From the NCBI RefSeq assembly GCF_917563915.1, contig NZ_CAKJTI010000007.1, positions 1 to 64,000 on the forward strand: a DNA stretch of 64,000 bases, given 5' to 3'. The notes under the pieces were generated by a model. The model was not told the DNA's origin. It made no database searches and saw only the letters and a list, made by a program, of their open reading frames with translations. Origin of the DNA: Bacillus rhizoplanae (lineage in GTDB: Bacteria; Bacillota; Bacilli; Bacillales; Bacillaceae_G). Shown here piece by piece: positions 41,253 through 49,963 of the stretch; position 1 is the stretch's first letter; each line of letters opens with the position of its first letter. The position numbers and the translations under genes were made by a program.

Positions 41253-41340
41253 TTGTCGAAAGTAGATAGTTATTTGTAGTATAATGATACAGATTGTAGA
41301 AAAAAGAAAGAACATGTCTAAAGAATAGACATGTTTTTTA
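41253..41340 (+). promoter_or_regulatory. Leader of mltG with -10 box and hairpin
   Basis: TATAAT lies at 41280-41285 with a poorly spaced TTGTCG 21 bp upstream. About 25 bp downstream, AACATGTCTA / TAGACATGTT followed by six T residues (41311-41340) forms a terminator-like hairpin, 70 bp before mltG. The arrangement suits an attenuator or a very short RNA. Promoter evidence is partial. Confidence 0.4.
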
Positions 41341-41410
41341 GTATTTCGTAGGTTGTTGTATAGAGTAGGCGAGTACATTATACAATTTGAAATAAGGAGG
41401 ACATAGGGTA

Positions 41411-42484
41411 GTGAATCAAATGAAAACAAAAAAACGAAGACGAGTAATTGCAGCTATTTTCATTGCGTTGCTTGTTGTTTGTGGTTCTGCATATGCATAT
41501 ATTGCCTCAGCTTTAAAGCCGCTTAATGCAGAGAGTAAAAAGGAAATTGAAGTAGAAATTCCAAAAGGTTCTTCTACAAGTAAGATAGGAGAGATTTTGG
41601 AGGAGAATGGAATTATTAAAAACGGAACGATATTTGGATTATATGTAAAAATGAAGTCAGAACGCGGCTTACAGGCGGGAAATTATTTATTGAGTCCGTC
41701 TATGAGTGTAGCGGAAGTAACAGATAGCATGACAGCTGGAAAGGTGCATAGTGAAGCATATTATAAGCTAACGATTCCTGAAGGAATACAAGTTGTAGAA
41801 ATTGCTGATTTAATAGCAAAGGAATTTAAGTTAAATAAAGAAGATGTTATTCGTCAGTTGAATGATAAAGCATTTGTGCAAAAACTCCAGCAGAAGTATC
41901 CAACATTGCTTACTGATAAAATTTTTGATAGCAATATTAAGTATCCATTAGAAGGTTATTTATATCCAGCTACATACCCGTACTATAAAAAGCAAGTAAC
42001 GTTAGAAGAAATCGTAACGCCAATGCTTGATAAAACAAATAAATTGATTGAACAAAACGCGCAAAAAATGAAAGAAAGACAATTGGATGTTCATCAATTA
42101 TTGACAATGTCTTCTTTAATCGAAGAGGAAGCAACGGGTTATACAGATCGGAAAAATATTGCTAGTGTGTTTTATAATCGTTTAGCAAAAGGAATGCCGC
42201 TGCAAACAGATCCAACAGTGCTATATGCACTAGGTAAGCATAAGGGACGTGTACTATATGAGGATTTAAAAGTAAATTCTCCGTATAATACATATGTTGT
42301 GAAAGGATTACCAGTTGGACCAATTTCGAATTCTGGTGTAAAATCAGTAGAAGCGGCACTTGAACCTGCACAAACAGATTATTATTATTTCTTAGCAGCA
42401 CCAGACGGTCAAGTGTATTATGCGAAGACGTTAGAAGAACATAACGCGTTAAAACAAAAATATATTACACAAAAGCAATCGTAA
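41411..42484 (+). CDS. mltG: Endolytic murein transglycosylase MltG (YrrL)
   Basis: MltG cuts nascent glycan strands next to the membrane and sets their length. The 357-residue protein has one N-terminal transmembrane helix (about 11-33), a LysM-like YceG subdomain (EIPKGSSTSKIGEILEENGII), and the catalytic segment LLTMSSLIEEEATGYTDRKNIASVFYNRL with the active-site Glu. The terminal region has LPVGPISNSGVKSVEAALEPAQTDYYYFLA. The start is GTG 41411 behind AAGGAGG; ATG 41420 is an alternative. Confidence 0.92.
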   Translation: MNQMKTKKRRRVIAAIFIALLVVCGSAYAYIASALKPLNAESKKEIEVEIPKGSSTSKIGEILEENGIIKNGTIFGLYVKMKSERGLQAGNYLLSPSMSVAEVTDSMTAGKVHSEAYYKLTIPEGIQVVEIADLIAKEFKLNKEDVIRQLNDKAFVQKLQQKYPTLLTDKIFDSNIKYPLEGYLYPATYPYYKKQVTLEEIVTPMLDKTNKLIEQNAQKMKERQLDVHQLLTMSSLIEEEATGYTDRKNIASVFYNRLAKGMPLQTDPTVLYALGKHKGRVLYEDLKVNSPYNTYVVKGLPVGPISNSGVKSVEAALEPAQTDYYYFLAAPDGQVYYAKTLEEHNALKQKYITQKQS

Positions 42485-42491
42485 ATTTTTT

Positions 42492-42529
42492 GAGGGAAGC
42501 GAGAAAAATTCGCATATCCCTCTTTTTTA
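42492..42529 (+). terminator. Terminator of mltG
   Basis: GAGGGA pairs with TCCCTC, with an inner GCGA/TCGC stem, followed by six T residues. Confidence 0.8.
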
Positions 42530-42590
42530 TGATAAAATATATCGGGTTAAAAACTGGTAGAAGAATCGTTTTTAATATAGAAACGGGACG

Positions 42591-42624
42591 TACAAGCTAA
42601 GGATAGAGCAAGCTTGTATTTTTC
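42591..42624 (+). terminator. Second hairpin upstream of trmR
   Basis: TACAAGCT pairs with AGCTTGTA around a 12-base loop, followed by TTTTTC. It lies 55 bp before trmR and could attenuate transcripts that begin after the mltG terminator. Confidence 0.6.
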
Positions 42625-42679
42625 TTTCCAAAGAGACAACATTCTTTTTTACTTCTCCATGCGATAAGGAGGACTATCT

Positions 42680-43327
42680 ATGGAGCAACAAGATGCAGTT
42701 TATGAATATTTGCAGTCTTTTATCGATCCGAAAGATGAGCTGATTCTTGAAATGGAACAGTATGCGAGTGAGTATCATGTACCAATTATGGATCGTCTCG
42801 GTATGGAGTTTATGTTGCAATTTTTGCGTTTAATTGGGCCAAAGAGCATATTAGAACTTGGTACAGCAATTGGATATTCTAGCATTCGCATGATGCAAGC
42901 CATTCCGAATTCACGCATTGTTACAGTAGAGCGAAATGCGGATCGATATGAAAAAGCACTTGAATATATAAATCGTTCCCCAGTAAAAGAACGCATTTCT
43001 GTGATTTTTGGAGATGCTTTAGAAACGGGGGAGCAAGTAAAAGAACATGGCGCATTTGATGTCATTTTTATTGATGCAGCAAAAGGGCAATATCGTCGCT
43101 TTTTTGATATATACGAGCCGTTATTAAATCCTGGCGGCGTTATTATTTCAGATAATGTACTATATCACGGTCTTGTGACGACAAAAGAGCACATTGAAAA
43201 TAGACGTACACGCGGTTTAATTAGAAGAATTAAAACGTATAATGAGTGGCTCATGAATCATGAAGGGTATGATACGACCATTTTCCCAATTGGTGACGGA
43301 GTAGCAGTGAGTAAAAAGAAGGGGTGA
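42680..43327 (+). CDS. trmR: tRNA 5-hydroxyuridine O-methyltransferase TrmR (YrrM)
   Basis: In B. subtilis, YrrM methylates ho5U34 to mo5U34. The 215-residue class I methyltransferase has the SAM motif ILELGTAIGYSSIRMM (about 59-74), the acidic motif II VTVERNADRYEKA, and DVIFIDAAKGQYRRFFDIYEPLLNPGGVIISDNVLYHG, the metal-dependent O-methyltransferase block. GGAGG precedes the ATG. It is followed 6 bp later by trhP1, which helps to make its substrate. Confidence 0.92.
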   Translation: MEQQDAVYEYLQSFIDPKDELILEMEQYASEYHVPIMDRLGMEFMLQFLRLIGPKSILELGTAIGYSSIRMMQAIPNSRIVTVERNADRYEKALEYINRSPVKERISVIFGDALETGEQVKEHGAFDVIFIDAAKGQYRRFFDIYEPLLNPGGVIISDNVLYHGLVTTKEHIENRRTRGLIRRIKTYNEWLMNHEGYDTTIFPIGDGVAVSKKKG

Positions 43328-43333
43328 CGTATA

Positions 43334-44263
43334 ATGAAAAAACCTGAGTTGTTAGTAACGCCAAGAACAGTGGCGGATATTGCACCACTTGCAAAAGCAG
43401 GTGCAGATGCAGTAATGATTGGTGAACAAAAGTTTGGTTTACGTTTAGCTGGTGAATTCTCTCGTGAAAACGTAAAAGAAGCAGTAGCTATTGCACATGA
43501 AAATAATATGAAAGTGTATGTTGCAATGAATGCGATGTTCCACAATGAGAAAATAGAAGCTTTAAAAGATTACGTTGCATTTTTACAAGAAGTAAATGTA
43601 GATGCAGTTGTCTTTGGAGATCCAGCTGTATTAATGACAGTGCGTGAAGTGGCACCAAATATGCAAATGCATTGGAATACAGAAACAACAGCAACAAACT
43701 GGTTTACATGTAACTATTGGGGACGTAAGGGTGCAAAACGCGCTGTTCTTGCCCGCGAATTAAGCTTAGATGAAATTGTGGAATTAAAAGAGAATGCAGA
43801 GGTGGAAGTGGAAGTACAAATCCACGGAATGACATGCATGTTCCAATCAAAGCGTTCTTTAGTAGGAAACTACTTTGAGTATCAAGGCCGCGATATGGAA
43901 ATTGAAAAGAAGAAATATGAAGAAAACATGTTTTTACATGATAAAGAACGTAATAATAAATATCCAGTCTATGAAGATGAGAACGGCACTCACATTATGA
44001 GTCCGAATGATATTTGTTTTATCGATGAATTAGAAGAGTTAATCGATGCTGAAATCGATAGCTTAAAAATTGATGGTGTATTAAAAAGTTCAGAATACAT
44101 TGTTGAAGTAACGAAGAGATATCGTAAGGCTATCGATTTATGCGTAGAAGATCGCGATGCGTATTATGATGTAAAAGACAATTTATATAAAGAAATTGAA
44201 GAAATCCAACCGCTAAATCGCCCGTTAGATACAGGATTCTTCTTCAAAGAAACGGTTTATTAA
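43334..44263 (+). CDS. trhP1: tRNA hydroxylation protein P1, U32-peptidase family (YrrN)
   Basis: TrhP proteins are needed for prephenate-dependent formation of ho5U34 in tRNA; despite the U32 peptidase label they are RNA-modification factors. The 309-residue protein has PELLVTPRTVADIAPLAKAGADAVMIGEQKFGLRLAGEF at the start and FIDELEELIDAEIDSLKIDGVLKSSEYIVEVTKRYR near residue 230-265. Family Cys positions are fewer than in P2 (MTCMFQSKRSLVGNYF). It is the middle gene of trmR-trhP1-trhP2. Confidence 0.9.
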   Translation: MKKPELLVTPRTVADIAPLAKAGADAVMIGEQKFGLRLAGEFSRENVKEAVAIAHENNMKVYVAMNAMFHNEKIEALKDYVAFLQEVNVDAVVFGDPAVLMTVREVAPNMQMHWNTETTATNWFTCNYWGRKGAKRAVLARELSLDEIVELKENAEVEVEVQIHGMTCMFQSKRSLVGNYFEYQGRDMEIEKKKYEENMFLHDKERNNKYPVYEDENGTHIMSPNDICFIDELEELIDAEIDSLKIDGVLKSSEYIVEVTKRYRKAIDLCVEDRDAYYDVKDNLYKEIEEIQPLNRPLDTGFFFKETVY

Positions 44264-44279
44264 AAAGGAGGTTCAGCAT

Positions 44280-45560
44280 ATGACTGTCAAAGAAATTTCA
44301 CGTGTAATTGACGGAAAACGTGTTATTGTAAAGAAACCTGAGTTGTTAATACCAGCAGGTAACTTAGAAAAACTAAAAGTGGCTATCCATTACGGTGCAG
44401 ATGCTGTATATTTAGGTGGACAAGAATTTGGTCTTCGCTCAAATGCAGGTAATTTTACGCTAGAAGAAATGGCAGAAGGCGTTGAATTTGCAAAGAAATA
44501 TGGTGCGAAAATATACGTAACAACAAATATCTTCGCACATAATGAAAATATGGATGGCTTAGAAGAGTATTTAAGAGGGATTGAAAAAGCTGGTGTAACG
44601 GGTATTATCGTTGCAGATCCTCTTATTATTGAGACGTGTAAACGTGTAGCGCCTTCTGTTGAAGTGCATTTAAGTACACAACAATCATTATCCAACTGGA
44701 AAGCAGCGCAGTATTGGAAAGAAGAAGGATTGCATCGTCTTGTATTAGCACGTGAAGTAGGCTATGAAGAGATGAAAGAAATCAAAGAGCACGTTGATAT
44801 TGAAATTGAAGCATTCGTCCACGGTGCAATGTGTATTGCGTACTCTGGAAGATGTACATTAAGTAATCATATGACGGCACGTGACTCTAACCGCGGTGGC
44901 TGCTGTCAGTCTTGCCGCTGGGATTATGACTTAATTCAAACAGTATCGCAACATAAAGAAGCAGGAGAACTTCCTTTATTCCAAGAAGGGGATGCTCCTT
45001 TTGCAATGAGTCCAAAAGACTTAAATCTTATTTTATCTATCCCGAAAATGATTGAAATTGGGATTGACAGCTTGAAAGTTGAAGGGCGCATGAAATCAAT
45101 TCACTATGTTGCAACTGTTGCAACTGTGTATCGTAAAGTAATCGATGCATATTGTGCAGATCCAGACAACTTCGAGTTTAAACAAGAATGGTTAGAAGAA
45201 CTTGATAAATGTGCAAATCGTGATACAGCTCCTGCATTCTTTGAAGGCGTTCCTGGGTATCAAGAGCAAATGTATGGAAATCATAGTAAGAAAACAACGT
45301 ATGATTTTGCTGGTTTAGTGTTAGATTATAATGAAGAAACAGGCATTGTGACAATAGAGCAGCGTAACTACTTCAAACCAGGTCATGAAGTTGAGTTCTT
45401 TGGACCAGAAATTGAAAACTTTACACAAACGGTGGAAAAAATTTGGGATGAGGATGGAAACGAATTAGATGCAGCGAGACATCCGTTGCAAATCGTGAAA
45501 TTCAAAGTGGATCGACCAGTGTATGTGAACAACATGATGCGAAAAAGCATACTTCAATAA
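44280..45560 (+). CDS. trhP2: tRNA hydroxylation protein P2, U32-peptidase family (YrrO)
   Basis: The 426-residue partner of TrhP1 has the signature EAFVHGAMCIAYSGRCTLSNHMTARDSNRGGCCQSCRW (about 180-217), whose cysteines are the expected Fe-S cluster ligands, and LSIPKMIEIGIDSLKVEGRMKSIHYVATV. The C-terminal third is the extra beta domain (VEFFGPEIENFTQTVEKIWDEDG). AAAGGAGG precedes the ATG. It is followed by udk after 17 bp. Confidence 0.92.
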   Translation: MTVKEISRVIDGKRVIVKKPELLIPAGNLEKLKVAIHYGADAVYLGGQEFGLRSNAGNFTLEEMAEGVEFAKKYGAKIYVTTNIFAHNENMDGLEEYLRGIEKAGVTGIIVADPLIIETCKRVAPSVEVHLSTQQSLSNWKAAQYWKEEGLHRLVLAREVGYEEMKEIKEHVDIEIEAFVHGAMCIAYSGRCTLSNHMTARDSNRGGCCQSCRWDYDLIQTVSQHKEAGELPLFQEGDAPFAMSPKDLNLILSIPKMIEIGIDSLKVEGRMKSIHYVATVATVYRKVIDAYCADPDNFEFKQEWLEELDKCANRDTAPAFFEGVPGYQEQMYGNHSKKTTYDFAGLVLDYNEETGIVTIEQRNYFKPGHEVEFFGPEIENFTQTVEKIWDEDGNELDAARHPLQIVKFKVDRPVYVNNMMRKSILQ

Positions 45561-45577
45561 GAAAGAGTGGTAGTTGA

Positions 45578-46216
45578 ATGGGGACGAACAAGCCTGTTGT
45601 AATTGGAATCGCTGGTGGTTCAGGTTCAGGTAAAACAAGTGTAACAAAAGCAATCTTTGATCAATTTCAAGGTCATTCTATTTTAATCTTAGAGCAAGAT
45701 TATTATTATAAAGATCAAATTCATCTGCCAATGGAGGAGCGCTTAAAAACAAATTATGATCATCCGTTAGCATTTGATAATGACTTGTTAATTGAGCACT
45801 TGCATCAGTTGCTTGCGTATAAGCAGATTGAGAAGCCTGTATACGATTACACATTGCATACACGCTCGGAAGAAATTATTCCAGTAGAACCGAAAGATGT
45901 AATTATTCTAGAGGGAATTCTTATTTTAGAAGATCCACGTCTTTGCGATTTAATGGACATTAAAGTGTTTGTTGATACAGATGCTGACCTTCGCATCTTA
46001 CGCCGTATGCAGCGAGATATTAAAGAACGCGGCCGTACGATGGACTCTGTTATTGAACAATATGTAAATGTTGTGCGTCCAATGCACAATCAATTTATTG
46101 AGCCGTCTAAGAAATTTGCGGATATTATTATTCCAGAAGGCGGACAAAATCATGTTGCTATCGATATTATGGTTACAAAAATTGCAACAATTCTTGAACA
46201 AAAAGTGAATTTGTAA
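45578..46216 (+). CDS. udk: Uridine kinase
   Basis: Udk phosphorylates uridine and cytidine to UMP and CMP. The 212-residue protein has the P-loop [18 protein letters not shown] (about 9-26), [38 protein letters not shown] and [42 protein letters not shown], all standard for the family. It ends the trmR operon. An imperfect AAGGGA/TCCCTT hairpin at about 46235-46267 follows without a T run. Confidence 0.95.
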   Translation: MGTNKPVVIGIAGGSGSGKTSVTKAIFDQFQGHSILILEQDYYYKDQIHLPMEERLKTNYDHPLAFDNDLLIEHLHQLLAYKQIEKPVYDYTLHTRSEEIIPVEPKDVIILEGILILEDPRLCDLMDIKVFVDTDADLRILRRMQRDIKERGRTMDSVIEQYVNVVRPMHNQFIEPSKKFADIIIPEGGQNHVAIDIMVTKIATILEQKVNL

Positions 46217-46280
46217 TAGCATAGTAAAAGATATACGATAAGAAGGGATTTTTTCCCTTCCTATCGAATACAATGAAACA

Positions 46281-46446
46281 TGCAACCTCACCTAATGTTA
46301 GGTGGGGGCATATTTATATGAAATTTCCATACATATCTTCTTTATATAAGGAAGGATTGGAAAAATACGGGGTTGTATGTGACAACTCCACTAGTGTCAT
46401 TGTGCTAGAAACCTCCGCTATATGATAAGGCGGGGGAGTTTTCATA
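46281..46446 (+). mobile_element. Gene-less IS200/IS605-type derivative upstream of greA
   Basis: The 3' part, GGGGTTGTATGTGACAACTC onward, matches the tnpB 3' end and right end of the element at 57-58.6 kb: both have TGTG-CAACTCCACT-GTGT, a short CTAG or CTCGTGT stem, then AAACC(T/C)CC..., and end GGGAGTTTTCAT. The 5' part has a hairpin CCTCACCTAA / TTAGGTGGGG (46286-46306), as expected of a left-end stem. No transposase frame remains. I interpret it as an internally deleted, palindrome-ended (PATE-like) element that keeps an omega-RNA-like end. The outer limits are uncertain. Confidence 0.55.
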
Positions 46447-46496
46447 TTGAACTCCTCTTTTTTTCAGGGGATTGGTATATAAAAGGAGTGGAAAAC

Positions 46497-46973
46497 ATGG
46501 CAACAGAAAAAACATACCCTATGACACTTGAGGGGAAACAAAAGTTAGAGCATGAAGTTGAACAATTAAAAACAGTAAGACGTAAAGAAGTTGTAGAGCG
46601 TATTAAAATTGCGCGTAGCTTCGGTGACCTTTCTGAGAACTCTGAGTATGATGCAGCAAAAGACGAGCAAGCATTCGTAGAAGGTCGTATTACACAGCTT
46701 GAAAACATGATTCGCAATGCAGTTATTATTGAAGATAACGGTGAAGAATCTACAGTAGTAACGCTTGGTAAAACAGTTATTTTCCAAGAGTTACCAGATG
46801 GTGAAGAAGAAGCATATACAATCGTTGGTAGCGCGGAAGCTGATCCGTTTGAAGGCAAAATTTCTAACGATTCTCCAATCGCGAGGAGCTTAATGGGTAA
46901 GCAAATTGGCGAAGAAGTAATCGTACAAACGCCAGGCGGAGATATGCGCGTAAAAATCGTTTCTGTAAAGTAA
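46497..46973 (+). CDS. greA: Transcription elongation factor GreA
   Basis: GreA rescues backtracked RNA polymerase by stimulating transcript cleavage. The 158-residue frame from ATG 46497 (AAAAGGAGTGG upstream) has the N-terminal coiled coil with the acidic tip [23 protein letters not shown] (about 40-62) and the C-terminal domain ending [31 protein letters not shown]. An upstream in-frame extension lies in IS-derived sequence and is not used. Confidence 0.96.
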   Translation: MATEKTYPMTLEGKQKLEHEVEQLKTVRRKEVVERIKIARSFGDLSENSEYDAAKDEQAFVEGRITQLENMIRNAVIIEDNGEESTVVTLGKTVIFQELPDGEEEAYTIVGSAEADPFEGKISNDSPIARSLMGKQIGEEVIVQTPGGDMRVKIVSVK

Positions 46974-46979
46974 AACATA

Positions 46980-47015
46980 AAAAGCTAACTCATCGTATGG
47001 TGAGTTAGCTTTTTT
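46980..47015 (+). terminator. Terminator of greA
   Basis: AAAGCTAACTCATC pairs with GGTGAGTTAGCTTT, followed by a T run. Confidence 0.9.
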
Positions 47016-47093
47016 CATTTCAAGACTCAGAGAAAATGAAGAAAATCCTCATAGGTGAAAGTTGCACTTCGTATTAATTTCTTCTGTCTGTTT

Positions 47094-47142
47094 GTATAAA
47101 AAGAATTACACCTCGTCAACAATGAAAGACGAGGTGTTTTTT
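47094..47142 (+). promoter_or_regulatory. Terminator-like hairpin overlapping the pbpI ribosome binding site
   Basis: ACACCTCGTC (47108-47117) pairs perfectly with GACGAGGTGT (47128-47137), followed by five T residues and then the ATG. The Shine-Dalgarno GAGGTG is inside the right arm. GTATA at 47094-47098 and GTCAACAATG at 47115-47124, 16 bp apart, resemble a sigma-F promoter overlapping the hairpin. The hairpin is directly visible; its function and the sigma factor are inferred. Confidence 0.5.
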
Positions 47143-48897
47143 ATGAAAATGCAGCAGCGAATTATCATAATTTTAATAGCTTTTATGTGTATGATGTTTA
47201 TTTTACTTGGCCGTTTAATACAAATTCAGCTTGTGGAAACGGAGTCGTTTACAGATAAACATATTAATTTAATTGAAAAAAGCGTTGCTCAGCGTACACA
47301 GGCAGTTATTGTAGATGATGGACGCGGTCGTTTTACTGATCGAAATGGTGAAGAGTTGGTGGATGATGATCAGACAGTTCTAATTTTATTTCCATTTCTA
47401 AAAAGTACGAACTGGCCGGTGCAAAAGATTGCTCATATCATCGGAGTGCGAGAGAAAGAATTAGAGCAGCAAATACAAATAGCAAACAAGCCTGTTGTAT
47501 TTCAACAAGATGAAAAGCCATTGAATTTAACGAAAGAACAAATGCAGCGAATTAACGATTTAAAGATTCCAGGTATTGTAGCAGCACATGCAAGATTGAA
47601 GCAGAATGGCATCATAGCAGAGCATCTCATTGGAATTACTGGAGAAAATGAGAAGCAGTTTGTAAAGAGGTACGGGGAAAAAGAAAAGAAGAAAACACCG
47701 ATCGGTATTTCAGGGTTACAACGCTCGTTTGATGAGTTTTTATTATCAGATGGAGAAGCAAAAATACTGTATCATGTTGATGGGCAAGGAGAACCGATTT
47801 TTGGAAAAAACGTTAAGTATACATATCCTGCTAATCCTTTTTATCCACTCATTATAGAAACAACATTGGATAAAAGTTTACAAGTGAGAGCGGAAGAACT
47901 TATTAATCAGTACAAACTTGTGAAAGGTGGTCTTATATTACTTGATATTCAAACGAATGAAATTTTAGCGATGGTGAGTAAGCCGTCTTTACATACAGAC
48001 AACAAGGAAGCGTATAAGCGAGGTGCAAGTAATCAAATGCTTATCCCGCATTTTCCAGGGTCTGTTTTTAAAACAGTTATTGCAGCTGCTGCCATTGAGG
48101 AAGGAATACTTACAGCAAAGCGAAGATTTGACTGTGATATGGATCTTTACGGAGAAGGGAAAGCAGATAGGTTGATGGGGACGCTATCGTTTACAGAAAG
48201 CTTTGCGCGCAGCTGTAATCGTACGTTTGCAGTGCTTGGGCATGAACTCTTACAAAAAGATAAAATGATGATTGAGAAGTATGTAGAAGCGTTAGGGGCA
48301 GCGAACAGCGTTGGATGGAAGGGCTCTGTTTTTCATACATCTTTATTTCAGCAACTCGTAGAAGAAAAAGAGGGAACGATTTGGCGTGATGAAAGAGATA
48401 AAACAGTTCGAAAAGCAATTGCACAAACTGCAATCGGTCAAAAAGATGTTCGGTTATCACCGCTAGCTGTTGCCAATATGATGGCAACAATTGCAAGAGG
48501 AGGTGAAAAGAAAGAAGTCAAAGCTGTTCGGGGCATTACATATAAAAACGGAACGAAATTATTTCATTTTGAAGATCATCTACTACGAGGGAAAACACTC
48601 AAAAAAAATACGATAAAGAAAGTGCAGCAATTATTAAGAGATGTTGTAACGGCATCAAATGGTACAGGCTCTGCTTATCAATCATTACCACTTACAATAG
48701 CAGGGAAATCAGGAACTGCACAAACAGGGAAAGAAAATCGTGAAAATCGTTGGTTCGCTGGTTACTTTCCGTATGAAAACCCTCGCTATGCTTTAGTCGT
48801 CGTTGATTTAGAAACGAATAGGCAAGACAATGTTGTACCACGCATTTTTGCTGATTATGTAGAAGCGATTGCTAAATGGGAAGACAAGAGAAAGTGA
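47143..48897 (+). CDS. pbpI: Class B penicillin-binding protein PbpI (YrrR, PBP4b)
   Basis: The 584-residue transpeptidase has an N-terminal membrane anchor (about 6-27), a dimerisation domain beginning GRGRFTDRNGEELV, and all three active-site motifs: SVFK in PGSVFKTVIAAAA, SCN in ARSCNRTFAVLG, and KSGT in AGKSGTAQTG. In B. subtilis PBP4b is sporulation-specific. Start is ATG 47143 after GAGGTG; upstream in-frame ATGs lie beyond the hairpin and lack sites. It lies between greA and yrrS as in B. subtilis. Confidence 0.9.
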   Translation: MKMQQRIIIILIAFMCMMFILLGRLIQIQLVETESFTDKHINLIEKSVAQRTQAVIVDDGRGRFTDRNGEELVDDDQTVLILFPFLKSTNWPVQKIAHIIGVREKELEQQIQIANKPVVFQQDEKPLNLTKEQMQRINDLKIPGIVAAHARLKQNGIIAEHLIGITGENEKQFVKRYGEKEKKKTPIGISGLQRSFDEFLLSDGEAKILYHVDGQGEPIFGKNVKYTYPANPFYPLIIETTLDKSLQVRAEELINQYKLVKGGLILLDIQTNEILAMVSKPSLHTDNKEAYKRGASNQMLIPHFPGSVFKTVIAAAAIEEGILTAKRRFDCDMDLYGEGKADRLMGTLSFTESFARSCNRTFAVLGHELLQKDKMMIEKYVEALGAANSVGWKGSVFHTSLFQQLVEEKEGTIWRDERDKTVRKAIAQTAIGQKDVRLSPLAVANMMATIARGGEKKEVKAVRGITYKNGTKLFHFEDHLLRGKTLKKNTIKKVQQLLRDVVTASNGTGSAYQSLPLTIAGKSGTAQTGKENRENRWFAGYFPYENPRYALVVVDLETNRQDNVVPRIFADYVEAIAKWEDKRK

Positions 48898-49000
48898 TAA
48901 GAAATATTTTCATTTTGTGAAAAAGTAGTCCTAATCCTTCAACCTTTGTGCATTTGATGTTACAATAACAAGTATGAAAAATGTCATGGAGGTTTGAATA

Positions 49001-49642
49001 ATGGCAGGAACTAGATTTCAACAAAAGCAACAAAGGCGTCGTCAAAATGGTGTTTTGAACATTGCAATTGGTATCGTGTTATTAGCGGTCGTGATTGTAG
49101 CATATCAACTATTCTTTACTTCTGATAATACAGAGCAAGTTGCTTCTAGTGATAAAAAGGTAGCACAGCAAACTGAAAAAGAAAAAGAAGCTGCGAAAAA
49201 GAAAGAAAAAGAAGAAGTAGCTAAGAAGAAAGCAGACGCGAAAGCAGCAGAACAAAAGAAAAAAGAAGAGGAAGAGAAAAAGAAAGCGGAAGAAGAAGCA
49301 AAAGCAAAAGAAAATGAAAAAGTATCCGCAGAGAAAACAATTGCAACAGCGACAGAAGCATATACAAAACCAGCTTGGAAGCCAGTTGGTACAGAGCAAG
49401 GTCAATCACCAGCAATGACATTCCAAAAAGGAAGTACTGACTGGAATGAGATGATAAAGGCCATTGCTTATGCAATTGATACCCCAGCAGATCAGTTGGT
49501 GATTCACCGTATTGGAAATAGCGGAAAACAGAAAGCATACGGAAATGTACAAGATAAACAAACAGGTAAAAAATATTATGTAAATATTGATTGGGTAGAA
49601 AATGAGGGTTGGAAACCAACGCTTGTTCAAGTCCTAAATTAA
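49001..49642 (+). CDS. yrrS: DUF1510 membrane protein YrrS
   Basis: The 213-residue protein has a basic N-terminus (FQQKQQRRRQNG), one transmembrane helix (about 18-38), a long Lys/Glu/Ala coiled-coil linker (about 50-110) and a C-terminal DUF1510 domain with GSTDWNEMIKAIAYAIDTPADQLVIHRIGNSGKQKAYGNVQDKQTGKKYYVNIDWVENEGW. Function is unknown; in B. subtilis it follows pbpI. ATGGAGG precedes the ATG. A 100-bp gap after pbpI contains no terminator, so cotranscription is possible. Confidence 0.88.
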   Translation: MAGTRFQQKQQRRRQNGVLNIAIGIVLLAVVIVAYQLFFTSDNTEQVASSDKKVAQQTEKEKEAAKKKEKEEVAKKKADAKAAEQKKKEEEEKKKAEEEAKAKENEKVSAEKTIATATEAYTKPAWKPVGTEQGQSPAMTFQKGSTDWNEMIKAIAYAIDTPADQLVIHRIGNSGKQKAYGNVQDKQTGKKYYVNIDWVENEGWKPTLVQVLN

Positions 49643-49677
49643 AAAAGAGAGAGGTGATAAAGCCTCTCTCTTTTTTA
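49641..49677. terminator. Bidirectional terminator between yrrS and yrzA
   Basis: AAAAAAGAGAGAGG pairs with CCTCTCTCTTTTTT. Confidence 0.9.
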
Positions 49678-49890
49678 GCGCAATTTTTTCAATTTAAAAT
49701 GGACAACAGCGCTATAATATGGTCGTTTACTTTCAGGATCCATAATCATTTGATGTGAAACGTGATGTACTCCCATCATAAGTGCCTTATTATTATCAAT
49801 TTGTTCATTGATTTTCTTCTCTAGCGATGTTAAATTAGCTGCTTCAAAAAATTCAATTTTATCTTCCATCATTTCAAATGTAAACGACAT
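49675..49890 (-). CDS. yrzA: DUF2536 protein YrzA
   Basis: The 71-residue protein, KIEFFEAANLTSLEKKINEQIDNNKALMMGVHHVSHQMIMDPESKRPYYSAVVHFKLKKL, matches the DUF2536/YrzA family in composition and position between yrrS and yrrT. Function is unknown. The minus-strand site is AGAGGTG. It is a single gene converging on yrrS. Confidence 0.85.
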   Translation of the reverse strand: MSFTFEMMEDKIEFFEAANLTSLEKKINEQIDNNKALMMGVHHVSHQMIMDPESKRPYYSAVVHFKLKKLR

Positions 49891-49963
49891 GAATCACACC
49901 TCTTTTCGCATGTTCATAGTTTAGTGTATCAAAGTAGACTAAGAAATACCATGTGCATTTTTG

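Noticed and set aside
46235-46270. Rho-independent terminator right after udk
   Set aside because: The AAGGGA/TCCCTT hairpin has no T run after it; it is mentioned in the udk entry only as an imperfect hairpin.
46442-46978. 178-residue open frame opposite greA on the minus strand
   Set aside because: It mirrors the greA frame exactly, is rich in Ser/Ile from reverse-complement codons, and has no ribosome binding site. It is a shadow frame.
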